DNA of 64,000 bases from Atopsyche davidsoni (GCA_022113835.1 JAILWY010000009.1:2827501-2891500), one strand, 5' to 3'; positions 31,630 to 44,097 are shown, counted from the first letter of the stretch. Numbers and translations are program-made. Notes: generated from the letters alone by a model not told the origin.

Positions 31630-33875
31630 GTATTTATATATTGCCATCTTGTAAAAGTAGACAACAAATTTTCATTTAGAACTCTTTTAGTTTTATTAAA
31701 TAATACAATTTTGGTTGATCTGTATTATATAATACATAGCTGAACCGATAATCAAATGTGCTAACCATTATGAGCAGTGAATAATGCAAAGCTTTTTTTT
31801 TATGTTCTAAAGAACGTAGATTTATAGATTTATTTATATTGTTAATCATAAAAAACGGGGTTAGTTAATCTTCTAACAATAATGTAAGGGTAAGTATTAT
31901 ACTAAATATGTTATAATAAATAACAATGGCCTCGTGGCCTCTCGTTTGACAGCCTTCTCTACACAAAGCGCCCCTGCCTTACTGAGCATCCCTATCCCAC
32001 CCTCGGAGAGCTTTTTAATCAACCCTTTGTAAACGTAAGTCATTATGCCTATCTAATAAATGTTTCAGATGATATAAAAACCGCCAACTAATGCTTAGTC
32101 GACAATTTGCATGATCTGAATCCAATTTGATCTAAATGAGTGATTTCAAAGGATCTATTCATGTGACGTACATTTGCGTTAAATGGGTGATTTAAAGATA
32201 AGTGATGTATTATTTTAATAAGAAAATGTAATTGAAATGTTATAAATTAATTTAAGTATGCAGAAAATTAAAAAAATATATATGTTTACGAGTTTAAAGT
32301 AATCTTTAAGAACGACAAAAATTAACAAATACATATTTTTTTGGTTTTGTTCCACTGTAAAACGATTAAAACTTCAATTATAATACATATTGAGTTAGCA
32401 AAATATTTATTCATGAATAGATGCATGAATATTTACTTTAATATTTTATTATCTATGTGTTTATAAACGAAATACGTTTTCAAGACAGTGGATAAATACA
32501 AATATAAAAAAAATATCAAATGTTAGATAAGTATATTATAGAATTTATTTTATTCATATTCAATTTGCATAACATAATTTTATTCCAGCCACGTATGAGA
32601 ATATATATTTTTTTAAAGTAACAATGGTTAGGTATTACGTATTAAACAATAGGCGTAAGTTATCCGAACAGATATCGATATGTCTTTGGTATTATAAGGG
32701 GTTGTTTAGAGGGTTTTAGGGGGTTTCAAGATAAGCACTGAGGTCAAAAGGGGTAAGAGATGGGCGTACTAACTCAAGCATATTGTAATCTCCTCTTAAT
32801 CTATAGTGGTGGGGCAAAGAAGCGAAAGCAGTTAATGAAGCTGCTATATTTGAACCGAAATAAGAAAACATAACCATAAAACTTATATTTTAATTGAATT
32901 AAAATTTTTTGAGCAGCCAAAAGTAACTACGTACTACTTTGACGAAGAAGAAACTAATGTAGATATTTAGGATTTTCTTCTTAGATAAATAATCGTCGAA
33001 TGTAGAAATCAGATTCTCAAATTAATTAGTCACTAACATGTCCACGAAATCAAAAAGGCAAAATAAATCATAAACTCTTATTTGTGGCCTGAAAAATTTC
33101 TTTAAAAAACCACATGAATACAGACTATTTTTTTCGCAAATGTCACCAAATGTTAAGTCACTAAAAATAAGGTTTTTTTTGGAAACGAATGAAACTATTC
33201 CAGATTTTTATTCTAAGCTCTAAGAATACATTTCTGAAGTACAGTTTGTGGTTTTGGCTTAATCTATAAAACTAAAAGTGAATATTTGCGGTTGAATAGT
33301 TCTTCGTGTTAAACTGAACGGAGTTATAAATTTAAGGCATTTCAAGGCAAGCTTCCGCGTGAGAGAATAAGTTATTCTTCCCGATTAAACAGAATATCGT
33401 TTATATTAGTAAACCTAAGCCGTAGGAGTTATCGTCCCGGATTTCTCAAACAATTTCTTCTGATACAATAGGGTATTTATAAAGTATCGATTTCGTTTCA
33501 TTTTATATATCATATTTCAGTTTTGCAGAGTATTATATTTAATCTTGCTTTTCATTAAAATATTTCCGCCATTTTGACTATTTTTTTATGTCAAAGCTGA
33601 TTTATTTATTTGACTTTTATAAACAGGGGCCTCCTGAAATCTTGATTTTGAACAGTTAAGTAATATTCAAGCCACATGAATTTACGGGAATAGTTTTCTG
33701 ATTAATCGTTTTTTTTACCTCAGATGCTATGAAAATACGTTTTCTCGTTATAAGCTGAACGCTGTCGCATGATGAAGGCAACAAAAATTCTAAATAAGAA
33801 ATATAAAAAATATATATATTTCAAATCCCACGTGGTGTTTTTTCGGCTACTTCCAAGATCGGAAAAAAAATAATG
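31630..33875. other. AT-rich DNA without recognised features
   Basis: A GC patch at about 31930-32030 (CCTCGTGGCCTCTCG, CCCACCCTCGGAGAG) and a G-rich run at 32698-32732 (GGGGTTGTTTAGAGGG, TTTTAGGGGG) are the only compositional features. No frames or repeats recognised. Confidence 0.5.
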
Positions 33876-33959
33876 TCATAATTGATAAGTCAAGATGTTT
33901 TACAATTTGTCAAGCTTACAAAAAGGAAACTTCCTTGTGCGGAGTGGGACATTAAAAAA

Positions 33960-34200
33960 TGTGTTACATGTTTCACGTCGGGGGCGTCAGAGAGTATAAA
34001 AAGATCATTTGTCCTGGAAGAAGTGACGGAGGACCGGCAGGAGATCGATCGCCCCCGGGGACTCCCGCGACAGGGGCTCACGACAAGGAGGCTTCCCCGG
34101 TGCTTCGGGCCCTATTGTCCCCCCCCGTCTTTCAGCCGTGACCATATATCAAGAAATTGTAAACTGGAGGTGAAGGGTGAAGATTGCCCCTGACAGAAAT
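33960..34200. other. GC-rich island, candidate regulatory element
   Basis: GACGGAGGACCGGCAGGAG, CGATCGCCCCCGGGGACTCC and GGCCCTATTGTCCCCCCCCG. A 103-codon frame (33882-34193) covers it but has no ATG, and frames in two other readings overlap, so coding is unlikely. Confidence 0.3.
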
Positions 34201-34204
34201 GTCA

Positions 34205-36795
34205 GTTTTTTTTATGGAATTCCGACTATGATATGCTTGTATCCGACGTATTAGATTTTGTATTCCTAGCGTTTTTTATGCTTGGGAATATAAATTGGAT
34301 ACTACTTTTTTTATATTCAGACACAAAATTGAAACTAACATTGCACTTACCTGTTTTTTTTTTTTTTTAAAAACTTCCATTTTTATATTCATAAACGTAC
34401 CTGAAACAAAAAAAAAAATTAAAGTAACTCATATAAAATTTAGAGTATAGTTTTAAGAGACAGGAAAGATGCACTTTGACATCTCAAGTGACATAAAAAT
34501 AAGTGTCCTTTCCATACATTGTAACATATTTTGGAGTCACAATGTACTTGGATATTCAAAATTTGCAAAGTAATTCACACCTGGATTCAAAATATTCAGG
34601 TATGATTGTAATGCACCAAATACTGGGATATACAAAATTGGATATTTGAAACCCTCTATATATAAGGGGGCTTTAGCATACTTTTTGTCTTCCTGCCAGG
34701 TTTTTTTATGTTTTTTTCCTTGTCGTTCTATCCGAACTTATTTAACTTTTTCATTTTTCTCGAAACGCTTTCGCTTGCCGTACTTTATCATCAAATAGAA
34801 GAGACTTCCTCTCATGAGACATTTCTTTTTATGGCGTAATAGAGCTTTTAAGCTCTGTATTATTGAATTATTAAATAGCTTTGACAGCAGAAATGAACCG
34901 AGTACTTTTATTTTATAAATTTTGTAATTTAAATAAGAATTCAAATATATTCAGGAATTTCACATTTTACACCCTGCATAAGAAATTTATGTACTTTTTA
35001 TATTGTATATGAAAAAAGATATAAATATCCATATATTAACTTACATAACAAATGTTAAATTAACAAAATAAAAACTGAAACGTTGCATTATCAAACGAAG
35101 TGAACCGGTCACCAATATTAATTAACATGTGGAAAAACTACATTTGCGTAACTAAAAGGGTTGAAATAAGCTCAGTGTATACAATTTAACCAATATGTGG
35201 ACTTAAAATTGTAAAACGCCGTTAAATAATTATTTTGTTCGCAACGTTATACAAATAATTTATATGAAAAAGCATCAAAGCATTCTTTGTGTTTTGTGAT
35301 ATGATATCAGCCCAATTCACGACCAACAGCATTATGTATACAGTTCAATCTTTTTGTATCGTTTCTCTTTATAAAATTTAAAGTAATTTTATTTGAATGA
35401 GTAATATATTTTGATATGAAAAGATGAGTACCCAATCTTGTAGAACTCCTACGGTATCTCGAGGGTAACCCTGGTTACCCGAAATCAATCAAACGTGTTG
35501 ACAGAAATTTTCGGATGACGAGGAATTCGGAGAAATTTCACCGGTATCAATCATGGCTCACTCGATCGATCAAATGTTATTCCAATATCTGTCTATTTGG
35601 AATAATTTTAAGAAAAGTGTTTGAACTAATTCTCGATTATAGCATGCCCAGTGACGCGCAAAGAATGGGGTTGGCCAATGCACATTAGTATTGTCTCAAT
35701 ATAAACCGAAAAATATTAAGTAAAATTCAGCAAACTCAAGTAACTTGAATGAGGATTCTGAAAATAATTTTGTTGCTAGAAGAATACAGACAGATGAGCA
35801 AACTGCTTAGTAGCGATTGAGTGGCACTTAAATAGTAAAATCAGGTCATTATTGTGTGAGTGTTCAAACTGGTAAACCATTGGTAGTTTGATCATTATGT
35901 ACCATAAACATATTATAATACTTTAAATATAAAACCATTAAACACGTTAAAAGTCAGAAACTGCAATGAATGAGCAATTTAATTTTAATAAGCGCTTGTG
36001 AAAATTGAAACAAGCTCACAATTTTGCGTAAAGACTTATGGCAGAATTTGAGAAAGAGTTTCCTCCTCGTTCGTCCGAAATTTCGCTTTTACTATAAATT
36101 ATGTTATAACGAACTTATCACTATGAAACTCTCTATTATTACTCTTTTTCACCCCCAGGAATGAAAATTTAATTAATGCCGGGAACAAGGGTTTTAGATA
36201 GAAAGGCAAATCATAAATTTAAAAGACACTTAATTGTGACGTTTATTGATACGGCTAGTAATAAATATTCGTTTCAGGTCACTGTATTGATCCAGATATA
36301 TAGCGCATAAAATTATATTACGATCATTACTAGATCTCTAGAGATATGGATGTAAGGGAAATTACTAAATTTATGCTTTATTGCCTTTTAATATTATTAA
36401 TTAAGGTAGTCGACAATTTTAAAAACATTATCATTGAATTTTAAAAGTTTTTTTATTCTCTTTTACTTATTAAAAAAATATACCATTTTAGGATATAAAT
36501 ATACTGAAAATTATAGTACTTATCTTTTTAAAACCGTGCTCTGGCTATATCTTGGTTTTTTTGGAAATTCGTTATTGAAGTGTCAATAAAAACATAAGTA
36601 TTTGATTTCGATCATCTTCCACGAAAAATTTTCATCGGCAAAATACAATATTTGCAAATCCGAGATCGATCCCCCTAATGAAATAACTAAATTCCACCCA
36701 AGTCGTAGAAATCTTAAACACGCAATAAAACTGAATACATCTTGATTGTAATCCTGAATGCGAATTGAAAAATAATTTTATTGAAAGCTCTCTAA
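34205..36795. other. AT-rich DNA; partial family R match near 35085-35150
   Basis: GTGAACCGGTCACC followed by AACATGTGGAAAAACTAC (about 35100-35145, plus strand) matches the 3' part of family R (CGAAACCGGTCAC...CATGTGGAAAATCAC). The stem II and core are missing. A GC-richer line at 35440-35570 shows nothing identifiable. Otherwise A/T-rich without genes. Confidence 0.4.
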
Positions 36796-36819
36796 AAATA
36801 AATGAAAAACATACTTTGG

Positions 36820-37080
36820 ACCGGAGCCGAGAGTCTGCCGAGCGCAATCGCTCTTCGCCCGTTTCCCCCGACCCACTCCATTATATTTTCTGTGTAAAGG
36901 CTGTGTTTTCGAATCTTAATTGATCTCCGGCAGAGTCTAATTAGATTAGGGTAACCAGATTTACTTGTACAAATAAACAGTACTGTCGATTGACTGCGCG
37001 GTGTTGACTAATGACTTGGGACGGACACTCGGGCCGATGGAGTTTGACTCAATGATGCGACCACACTTCCTTTTTGCTTT
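36820..37080. other. GC-richer island with homeobox and forkhead-like words
   Basis: GGACCGGAGCCGAGAGTCTG and GCCCGTTTCCCCCGACCC are followed by GAGTCTAATTAGATTAGGG (TAATTA next to an Otx/Bicoid-like TAGATTAGG) and ACAAATAAACAGTAC (forkhead-type TAAACA), then GGGACGGACACTCGGGCCG. Unique, no ORF. The motif mix is compatible with an enhancer but not proof. Confidence 0.35.
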
Positions 37081-37084
37081 CTCG

Positions 37085-38395
37085 TTACAAATAAAATATT
37101 TAAGTTTGAGAACTTTAATATAAAATATAAGCAATTAACTTAACTTTGATTAGATGCAACAAATTTAAATAATAATTTGAATAGAATGAGTCCTCGATGA
37201 GTACAACGATATACGTTTTTTTCTCCATACTGGCATTTTCTTAGAGCGCGTTCTTCATCTGCTTGTCGATTGCATTTTTAAATATATAAAAATAAATATA
37301 AAAAATAACATGCATCTTTGCTTTCAAGAACTTCACAGCATCATAGCATCATGAGTCTTTCTATCTTGTACAGTAAAAAAGTCTAGTTTTGTGAATCTAG
37401 CTTCCAAAAACTACATTTAAATTTACCCAACTTTCAGGCCGACTACTGGGTTTTTGATTTTTATTAATTTATTTAATTTTATATAATACAATTTGGAAAT
37501 ATTACGATTTCTCGCATATTTTGGTAAATTTAAAGTCTGTAATGGCATTGTTGCATAAAATACAAACACTTCATAAACTATTTCAGAAGCTCGTTGTATA
37601 ACATAAAAATCGAGAAGAAGCAAAATATTTTTTTTTGAAATTGTATCACAATTATTATTAAAATAAACTTTTGCAATTTAATTTCAATTAATTTTATTTA
37701 TTAAATCTTATTTTTTTAATACATTTTTCTTCCCAGGATAGTGTGGTCATCAAAAGTCCGAGGGATGCAGAGGCTGTGGAGGGGGCGTGGGAAATGACCC
37801 AACCCTTGCAAGTCAAACTCGCCGGATCAAATACTCCCAATGGGGTGAGAACTCCCAATACTATCGACACTTTATGGTGATACAGTTATAGATAATTTAT
37901 CATTCATCATAAAATAATACAAATAACCCTCAGCTGTTCGCTCCATCAAAGGCTTGACACTAGCATGTATTAATTTATTTCAATATAAATTATTATAACA
38001 TCTGATATTATTGATACCTTTTAGACTATAAATGTTTACACGATTCTTTGTAATCTCTACGGAATATTCAATTTCGTAATTAATTTTAAACTTTTATTGA
38101 AATTGTCTAAAACACATATAGAAATTAATTATGAAACGAAATAATACCTAGATATAAATTATCAAAGCAAAGAGAGGTCATGTTTACAATGAGTTTCAAA
38201 TATTTATAGCTGAAGTATTGATTAGTTTACTGGAATTATTATATCAAATAAATTTACTAACAACATATTAGTAATTCTTTGATGTTACTATGAATCGTAT
38301 AAATTTACAAAATTGAATAATTTTTTTTGTGAATATTTTTTGTCATCTTTAGAATAGTACTTAAAGTATAGTACAGTACAGTATAATAAAATTCG
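37085..38395. other. AT-rich DNA with GC patch at 37738-37870
   Basis: The patch contains GTCCGAGGGATGCAGAGGC, GAGGGGGCGTGGGAAATGACCC (GGGCGTGG is a KLF/Sp-type site; GTGGGAA is the Su(H) core) and GGATCAAATACTCCC. The rest is A/T-rich with no recognised feature. Confidence 0.35.
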
Positions 38396-38399
38396 ATAC

Positions 38400-38660
38400 A
38401 GATATCTTCAGTGCTACAGATGCCTGGCGTGGATGCGTAGAGTTAGTTAATGACGGTTGTATGGGGGAGGGGGCCACAGTTCCCATGGGCCTGAGGCAGC
38501 GTGGGAGCGCTGAACGGGCCGAGGGTCAGGGGGCGCAGGCTCCCACAGGAATCCCTCAAGTCCCAGGGTGTGCTGGGAACGGGAGACAAGTGCGAGATAA
38601 TCCCATCACTGTGACGGTGTGATGTATTGACTGTGGGGAAGTGAGTCTATCGAGTTACCT
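38400..38660. other. GC-rich island, candidate regulatory element
   Basis: GTATGGGGGAGGGGGCC, GGGCCTGAGGCAGCGTGGGAG and CCCAGGGTGTGCTGGGAACG, then GAGATAATCCCATCAC (Otx/Bicoid-type TAATCC). It sits immediately before the repeat copy at 38699 but is not shared with the other copies, so it is unique sequence. Confidence 0.35.
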
Positions 38661-38698
38661 AATTGCTTATATATCATATTATATTATAGAACTTTAAT

Positions 38699-39250
38699 GG
38701 TCCAAGTCCCATACTCGAGTTTTTTTGATCCGATTTGCGAAAAATCGACTTCTTTTAATATGTGTTTTTCCGATTGAAGTGTAGGAATTTAGAGATTCGT
38801 CATGTCCCTGTTCTAAGAGTCCTTAACATTTTTAAGTCTTTTTTTCAATTGGAATTAAAATACTAAATATAAACCCTGTGCGATTTATTATTTTATAAAT
38901 AAAAAAAAAAAAATCTTTGACAAACTTTGGTTTTGAAAAGTCATCATTATATCCAATTTTTCAACATTTTATTTTTCCCTAAAAATGGGCGTTAATTAAA
39001 TAATAAAAAATAGATGAATATAATTTATAGTTTTTCCAATACTCTTTAAAAAAATCAACTTTCGACATAGAAAAATAAAGTGACAATTAAATTAATTAAA
39101 TGACACGATTTCGCCATGTAAAACGGTCCTTTTTTGTGGCAGACGGGGGATGGACACCGAACAAGGTTAGGTAGCATGACCACAGACGTTTCCTTCCAAT
39201 ATAGAACTGTGGTGTAGAAGGACCCGGGGACCCACTGCACCATTTTCCCA
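38699..39250 (-). mobile_element. Unclassified repeat U, copy 1
   Basis: Read on the minus strand this matches 48441-48990 and, in part, 43017-43420. Shared landmarks: TGCTACCTAACCTTG, GTGTCCATCCCCCGTCTGCC, AACCAAAGTTTG...TTAAAGATTTTTTT, CCTACACTTCAATCGGAAAA, GTCGATTTTTCGCAAA and a TATGGGACYTRGACC end. Its first 50 bp also share TATATTGGAAGGAAA with the inverted arms at 1879 and 3041. A short C-terminal frame (KKGPFYMAKSCHLINLIVTL) is readable, but a 6-A tract shifts it relative to copy 3. No family assigned. Confidence 0.7.
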
Positions 39251-40500
39251 TTAGAAAACCATGAACAGTGTTTCCATTTTTTACATATAAAATGAGGCTA
39301 TCAGTAAATTTTTCTTTAAAAAAATAATTATTAAAAATATTAATAAACATTGTTTTGTTCTCATTCATGACAATGGTTACCAAATTGTTTCAACGCGTTT
39401 GCAGTCAAATCGTTTGAAAATCTTATCAGATCAAATGGCAAGAGAGCTCCCGCTACTGCAATGAAAAAAAATTTTTTTTTTTTAAATCTACAAGAATACT
39501 TTAATAAGTTCTCTAAATTAACGGCTATTTTAAACGATCGATCCGATTTGGTAGCACACCCTCGTCCGGGATAAGCGCTGGTCTCCGGAGACGCGGCTGG
39601 CTCGAAGACTTTGTAAGCGATTTGAACTCAGAAAGTATGGCGAGCGCTTAGAGGAAGAATCGGCCAACTTCTGACTTCAAGCGTAAGCTGGTCATCATTA
39701 TGCAGCATCATGGAGACGAGGCTCCGTCGAGACTCTCCGGAAGTTCAGCGGGAGAAAAATTACCAACAGCGAGAACAAAAACTTTAAGCATATTTAAAAC
39801 AAGCTTAAAGCGAAATTGATATAACGCGTTACAGTTTTACGCAAAAGCGTTCACTAAATCAGTCTAAACTAAGCGTGGTTTACTGCCGCCATACTAAGCT
39901 TTATTAACTATAATATTTTAAAGAAATCTATTAGTAAATAAATTTTTATATTATCGTTAAAATATATATCATTATATGCAATTACAAGACAGTGATTGTT
40001 TGGTGTATTTTACATTTTGTTATTCTAAGATCAAAGGGACTGATAAATTAACCTCGATAGTAATATGAAATATTTCAGATAATTAACAAACAATTTATGG
40101 GGTTTTTGTAGATATCTATTAAACTAAACCTGTTAATAAAACTACTGAAATAAATCTCCATTTCCTTGAAAAGATCCTATAAAATAGCTAATGTGATTCT
40201 TTAACTCCCTAACAGGGGGTCCATACTAAAATGCTTTATCATACTTTCCCATTATGCGTGCCCTTTATGACGTTTATCTATGCAGACGTTCAGGAAAATA
40301 AAAAAATGAATTAGGTGGACATATGCATAAATCATTTTAATATCTCTCAAACAATAAATAAGATTCACAGTAAGCAGGTAATAACTCATATCGGACATCC
40401 TGGAGATTGGGACCGTGAATCTGCTGTTTATTAACACGCACGGAACAAACCGTCACCACTCCAATACCTAGTTTGTTTTATATATATAAACAGTTTGTCC
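39251..40500. other. Mixed spacer with a GC patch at 39535-39760
   Basis: The patch has CACACCCTCGTCCGGGATAAG, GTCTCCGGAGACGCGGCTGG (GTCTCCGGAGAC is a perfect 12-bp palindrome) and GAGGCTCCGTCGAGACTCTCC. No ORF of note. The rest is A/T-rich. Confidence 0.35.
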
Positions 40501-40619
40501 AAAGAGAGTATCGGGTATTTGTTAGTTCAGTATAAGAAAAACTACTAGTAATATAGATTTTTTTTTTAATTGTCGATTATAAGAATACAAGATGGAAAAT
40601 TATTTTAAAAAGATGATGT

Positions 40620-41005
40620 TATCCAAATGGTGACCGTTACCCTGCTGGCACTCTTCTAATCTGGAACGAAGATTGCTGATAACACGCTGACACATAGCCC
40701 TCGATATTGCTACCATTTCTGACCTGATTTTCAATTCCTACTTTTAAGGTATCCCCATACGAAATAGTCAAGAGGGCTAAGGACGGGGCTTCTGGGAGGC
40801 CAGTTGATGTTACCTCTACGTGAAATGACCTTATTAGGGAATAATTCGTTAACAGCTTCAATTGATTGATTGGATGTATCGTCTTGTTGGAACCACGTTC
40901 TTGAGTTGAAACCTTGAAACTCCTGCAACTCTGGCCCCAAAAATGTTTGCAGCATATCGCAATAACGGTCACTATTCACATTCACCCGATACTCTTTTTA
41001 CACAT
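40620..41005 (-). pseudogene. Mariner-type transposase, catalytic-half relic
   Basis: On the minus strand: EYRVNVNSDRYCDMLQTFLG, then WFQQDDTSNQSIEAV (second catalytic Asp in WFQQD; a few residues seem lost just after it), NELFPNKVISRRGNINW, and PPRSPVLSPLDYFVWGYLK with the third catalytic Asp in SPLDYF. A frame shift then leads to a terminal RLEECQQG-like end near 40650. WFQQD...SPLDYFVWGYLKS is diagnostic of DUF4817-type mariners, the group whose N-terminal helix-turn-helix is seen at 25279. The first half and the first catalytic Asp are absent, so it is inactive. Confidence 0.85.
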
Positions 41006-41264
41006 CAAAAGATTTTATATAATATGTTTGATAATATAGATACCCACGATATTAAAAACTAATGTGGCATAGAGGTCACATCACATCAATAGCTTCACCG
41101 TATTTTTTTATGCGGAAACATGAGTATTTTTATATATCTTTAAATATATTAAAATACTATATCACCGAGTATTTTTTTCAGAAGAACCTAAACGCTTTTT
41201 TTTATGAAATAAGAATTTATATTTAAGTTTAAGCGTGATAAATTAATATTAAGATATAATTACA

Positions 41265-41485
41265 TTATGGATGGGGCCACGGAAGCCTCGTCACGCGGGG
41301 GTAGCGGCCATTATCTCCCCGGGGATCGTTCATCTCGCGCCGCCACTGACCCGTAATTATTTGGGCGATCCCACTGCAGATAGGCCACGATGGGCCTTCT
41401 CACACTCATCGATATTAATCAGCTGCCCGCCTGTTCAGTTCCCAGATTCCTCATGGCGCGTATCCGTTAAAAGTAATTACCTCAG
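41265..41485. other. GC-rich island, candidate regulatory element
   Basis: CGGAAGCCTCGTCACGCGG, GCGCCGCCACTGACCCG and GATAGGCCACGATGGGCC with CCGTAATTATTTGGGC (Hox-type TAATTAT). A 102-codon ATG frame (41271-41579) crosses it and runs on into A/T-rich sequence with Asn/Lys/Phe codons, so it does not look like a gene. Confidence 0.3.
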
Positions 41486-41489
41486 TATC

Positions 41490-42760
41490 TACGGTCTATC
41501 GATTTTGAATTTATTTTCAATATTTACACTCACGAATTATAACGAAAAAATTTTCAAGACTAAAGTAAAATTTTGTTGATTAGTGTTACACATTGTAAAC
41601 AAGAAACTGAACACACATCGCATGCCCCACATATTATTCATAAAAGCTACTATTTTTTTCTGCTCGACTTATGTGAATTTATCTCCATAATGGGTTTACT
41701 TAATGCTGAAAAAAGAAAAAAACGGTAAAATAAAAAAAAAGCCAAGACGAATGTTGACAACGGCAGGCAGATAAGAGCCTTAATAAATTTGGCATAAATC
41801 GTTACTTTCCATCCGTAAACTCAGCTATAAAATATTACTGCCTGCCTGAGGGGGTGGGTTTGTTTCCCTTCAGTATTTACGTTCAGGCAAGAGACAGTTT
41901 GAACCAAACTCCATAATCCCCCAATAATAACCTCCGACTCTCTAAATTAATGATATATTATACGAAAAAGAAATTTCTAAGCTCATTATATATTTTATTC
42001 AATATTATTTTCACAAATTTTTATACTATAAATTCATGAAGATATACGAATGAGAAACATATGATTACTTTTATTAATAAGAATTTAGCCAACCAAGGTA
42101 TATATAAATTTAAAAAGGCATAAAATTACTTCAAGTGATATATTTTTGTTTGGACTATCAGAGAAAAACTATATATTTTAATTATGTAATGTTTACCATT
42201 ATGTTGCTAAGTTCACCATTATATTACAAAAAGTGACATACTGATATATGATCTTTAAAAACTCGAGATATAATATTTTAAAGAATTGCAGAATATCGCC
42301 TCTGCGTTACCAAAAGATATCATATTTGTAAAATAAAAGCATATTATATTTATTTGCTCTAGAATATTTAAAAATAAGTCAAATTAACACCACAATTTGA
42401 ATGTCGTTTTAATTTAGATTGAAAAAACTGTATCAAATATAGTTTGTTTAATAACTTTTATTTTTTAGTATAAATGACATAAGAGAACATTAAATGATTT
42501 TTAACCAAAACTGTTTGATGGAGATAGGAATTCATTTTAACGATGCAGCTAAAAGCATTCATTTTCATTCGATCATTAGTATATTGAAAAGGTTTACAAG
42601 TTTCATATATTCAGACCATTTATGAGTTTCATAACAGCATGTGGGTATATATTGAAGGTTGTAGTAAATTTTTAAGCTATCATCTTCAGTTGCTTGAATG
42701 ATGAGAGCTATAAAAAGAGAACAGGCATGTGGGGCAAGTAGATCGTTAATAAACTGTGTG
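41490..42760. other. AT-rich DNA without recognised features
   Basis: A small GC-richer line near 41830-41900 (GCCTGCCTGAGGGGGTGGG) and A/T-rich remainder. A 66-codon minus frame at 42565-42765 has no domain. Confidence 0.5.
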
Positions 42761-42765
42761 AGCAA

Positions 42766-42812
42766 ACCTGACGATCACAGGGCTCGAACAAGAGCAGAAA
42801 CTCGTACAAGCA
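42766..42812 (+). ncRNA. Hammerhead-like core, Penelope-element type
   Basis: CTGACGA (42768-42774) is an exact CUGANGA box. It is followed by a stem GCTC(GAACAA)GAGC (42782-42795), then A and GAAAC (42797-42801) and TCGTACAAG. Seven unpaired bases sit between the first box and stem II, so the fold is imperfect. The order CTGANGA, stem, GAAAC, CGT is the signature of hammerhead motifs in Penelope-like elements (family knowledge). No adjacent reverse-transcriptase frame is visible. Confidence 0.45.
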
Positions 42813-43016
42813 TAATAGTCTCTGATAGTGTTTGCAGGAAGAGAACTCTACTCGGTTCGAACATGTTACTCTAATCTTTAACTATGTGATGTTACACTTA
42901 GTTGGAAAATATGTGCAAAAACCACTTTATGTATTGTGGTCGTGTGGTCTATAAAAGTAAACACTATAAAAGTATAAAAATATTACAACTGAATGTAACA
43001 CAAAATTTTTCTTAAA

Positions 43017-43420
43017 ATAAAATCTTGAAGATGTTGAAAAATTTGATAAAATGGCAATTTTTCAAAACCAAAGTTTGTTAAAGATTTTTTTTTTTAATTT
43101 TTAAATTAATAAGACGCACATGGTTTATATTTAATCTTTTTTTAAATTCCAATTGAAAAAAAAACTTTTTAATGTTTAGGATTCTTGGAAAATGTACCAG
43201 ACGAATCTCCAAATTCCTACACTTCAATCGGAAAAACACATATTTATCTTATTAATAGTAAATATATAAGAAATAAAAATATATTGTATTCGGTAGAAGG
43301 GTGTATCAAACTTTTTGCATTTAAATATTTTTGATTGGTGCAGTCGATTTTTCGCAAAACAGACAAGAAAATGATCAAAAAAACTCGATTATGGGACCTA
43401 GACCCATAAATGAGAAAAAA
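43017..43420 (+). mobile_element. Unclassified repeat U, copy 2 (5'-shortened)
   Basis: Matches the inner and terminal parts of copies 38699-39250 and 48441-48990: TGAAGATGTTGAAAAATTTG, AAAACCAAAGTTTGTTAAAG, CCTACACTTCAATCGGAAAA, and the end AAAAAACTCGATTATGGGACC. The part with TGCTACCTAACC is missing. It ends about 60 bp before the 103-bp tandem array. Confidence 0.7.
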
Positions 43421-43479
43421 CATACTTCTCCTGTTCCGCCAAAAATGCCAGAAACAGAAGAAGTTTTACTGTACTGAAA

Positions 43480-44097
43480 CAGATTTTTAAATTTAAGTAT
43501 TTTCTTGGGACTTTTAGGCCAACTTAGCTTGAGCAATTAGTCTGTGTGTTGCGATATGGATAGCTCTGAACGGAGCACTGTCCAGATTTTTAAATTTAAA
43601 TATTTTCTTGGGACTTTTAGGCCAACTTAGCTTGAGCAATTAGTCTGTGTGTTGCGATATGGATAGCTCTGAACGGAGTACTGTCCAGATTTTTAAATTT
43701 AAATATTTTCTTGTGACTTTTAGGCCAACTTAGCTTGAGCAATTGGTATGTGTGTTGCGATATGGATAGCTCTGAACGGAGCACTGTCCAGATTTTTAAA
43801 TTTAAATATTTTCTTGGGACTTTTAGGCCAACTTAGCTTGAGCAATTGGTATGTGTGTTGCGATATGGATAGCTCTGAACGGAGCACTGTCCAGATTTTT
43901 AAATTTAAATATTTTCTTGGGACTTTTAGGCCAACTTAGCTTGAGCAATTGGTATGTGTGTTGCGATATGGATAGCTCTGAACGGAGCACTGTCCAGATT
44001 TTTAAATTTAAATATTTTCTTGGGACTTTTAGGCCAACTTAGCTTGAGCAATTGGTATGTGTGTTGCGATGTGGATAGCTCTGAACGGAGTACTGTC
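43480..44097 (+). repeat. Tandem array, six 103-bp units
   Basis: Units start at 43480, 43583, 43686, 43789, 43892 and 43995, each beginning CAGATTTTTAAATTTAA and ending GAACGGAGYACTGTC. The total is 618 bp, exactly 6 x 103, with no length variation. Units 1-3 have AGTCTG or scattered substitutions; units 4-6 are almost identical, implying recent expansion at that side. As 103 is not a multiple of three, the unit reads in rotating frames and the 63-codon frames here are artefacts. No spacers, so not CRISPR. Confidence 0.97.

Noticed and set aside
32698..32732. Internal telomere-like G/T repeat
   Set aside because: Only irregular GGGTTT words; no repeated TTAGG units.
33882..34193. 103-codon frame ending in Cys-rich residues
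   Set aside because: No ATG, overlapping frames on both strands and no recognisable zinc-binding spacing.
40503..41000. Inverted GAGTATCGGGT words as mariner terminal repeats
   Set aside because: The right-hand word lies inside the transposase frame (EYRVNVN), so it cannot be the element end; an 11-bp match is likely chance.
42650..42700. Another hammerhead-like CTGAAGATGA on the minus strand
   Set aside because: No stem II and no GAAAC box at a suitable distance.
43480..44097. CRISPR-like array
   Set aside because: Units are contiguous with no spacers, and the genome is eukaryotic.
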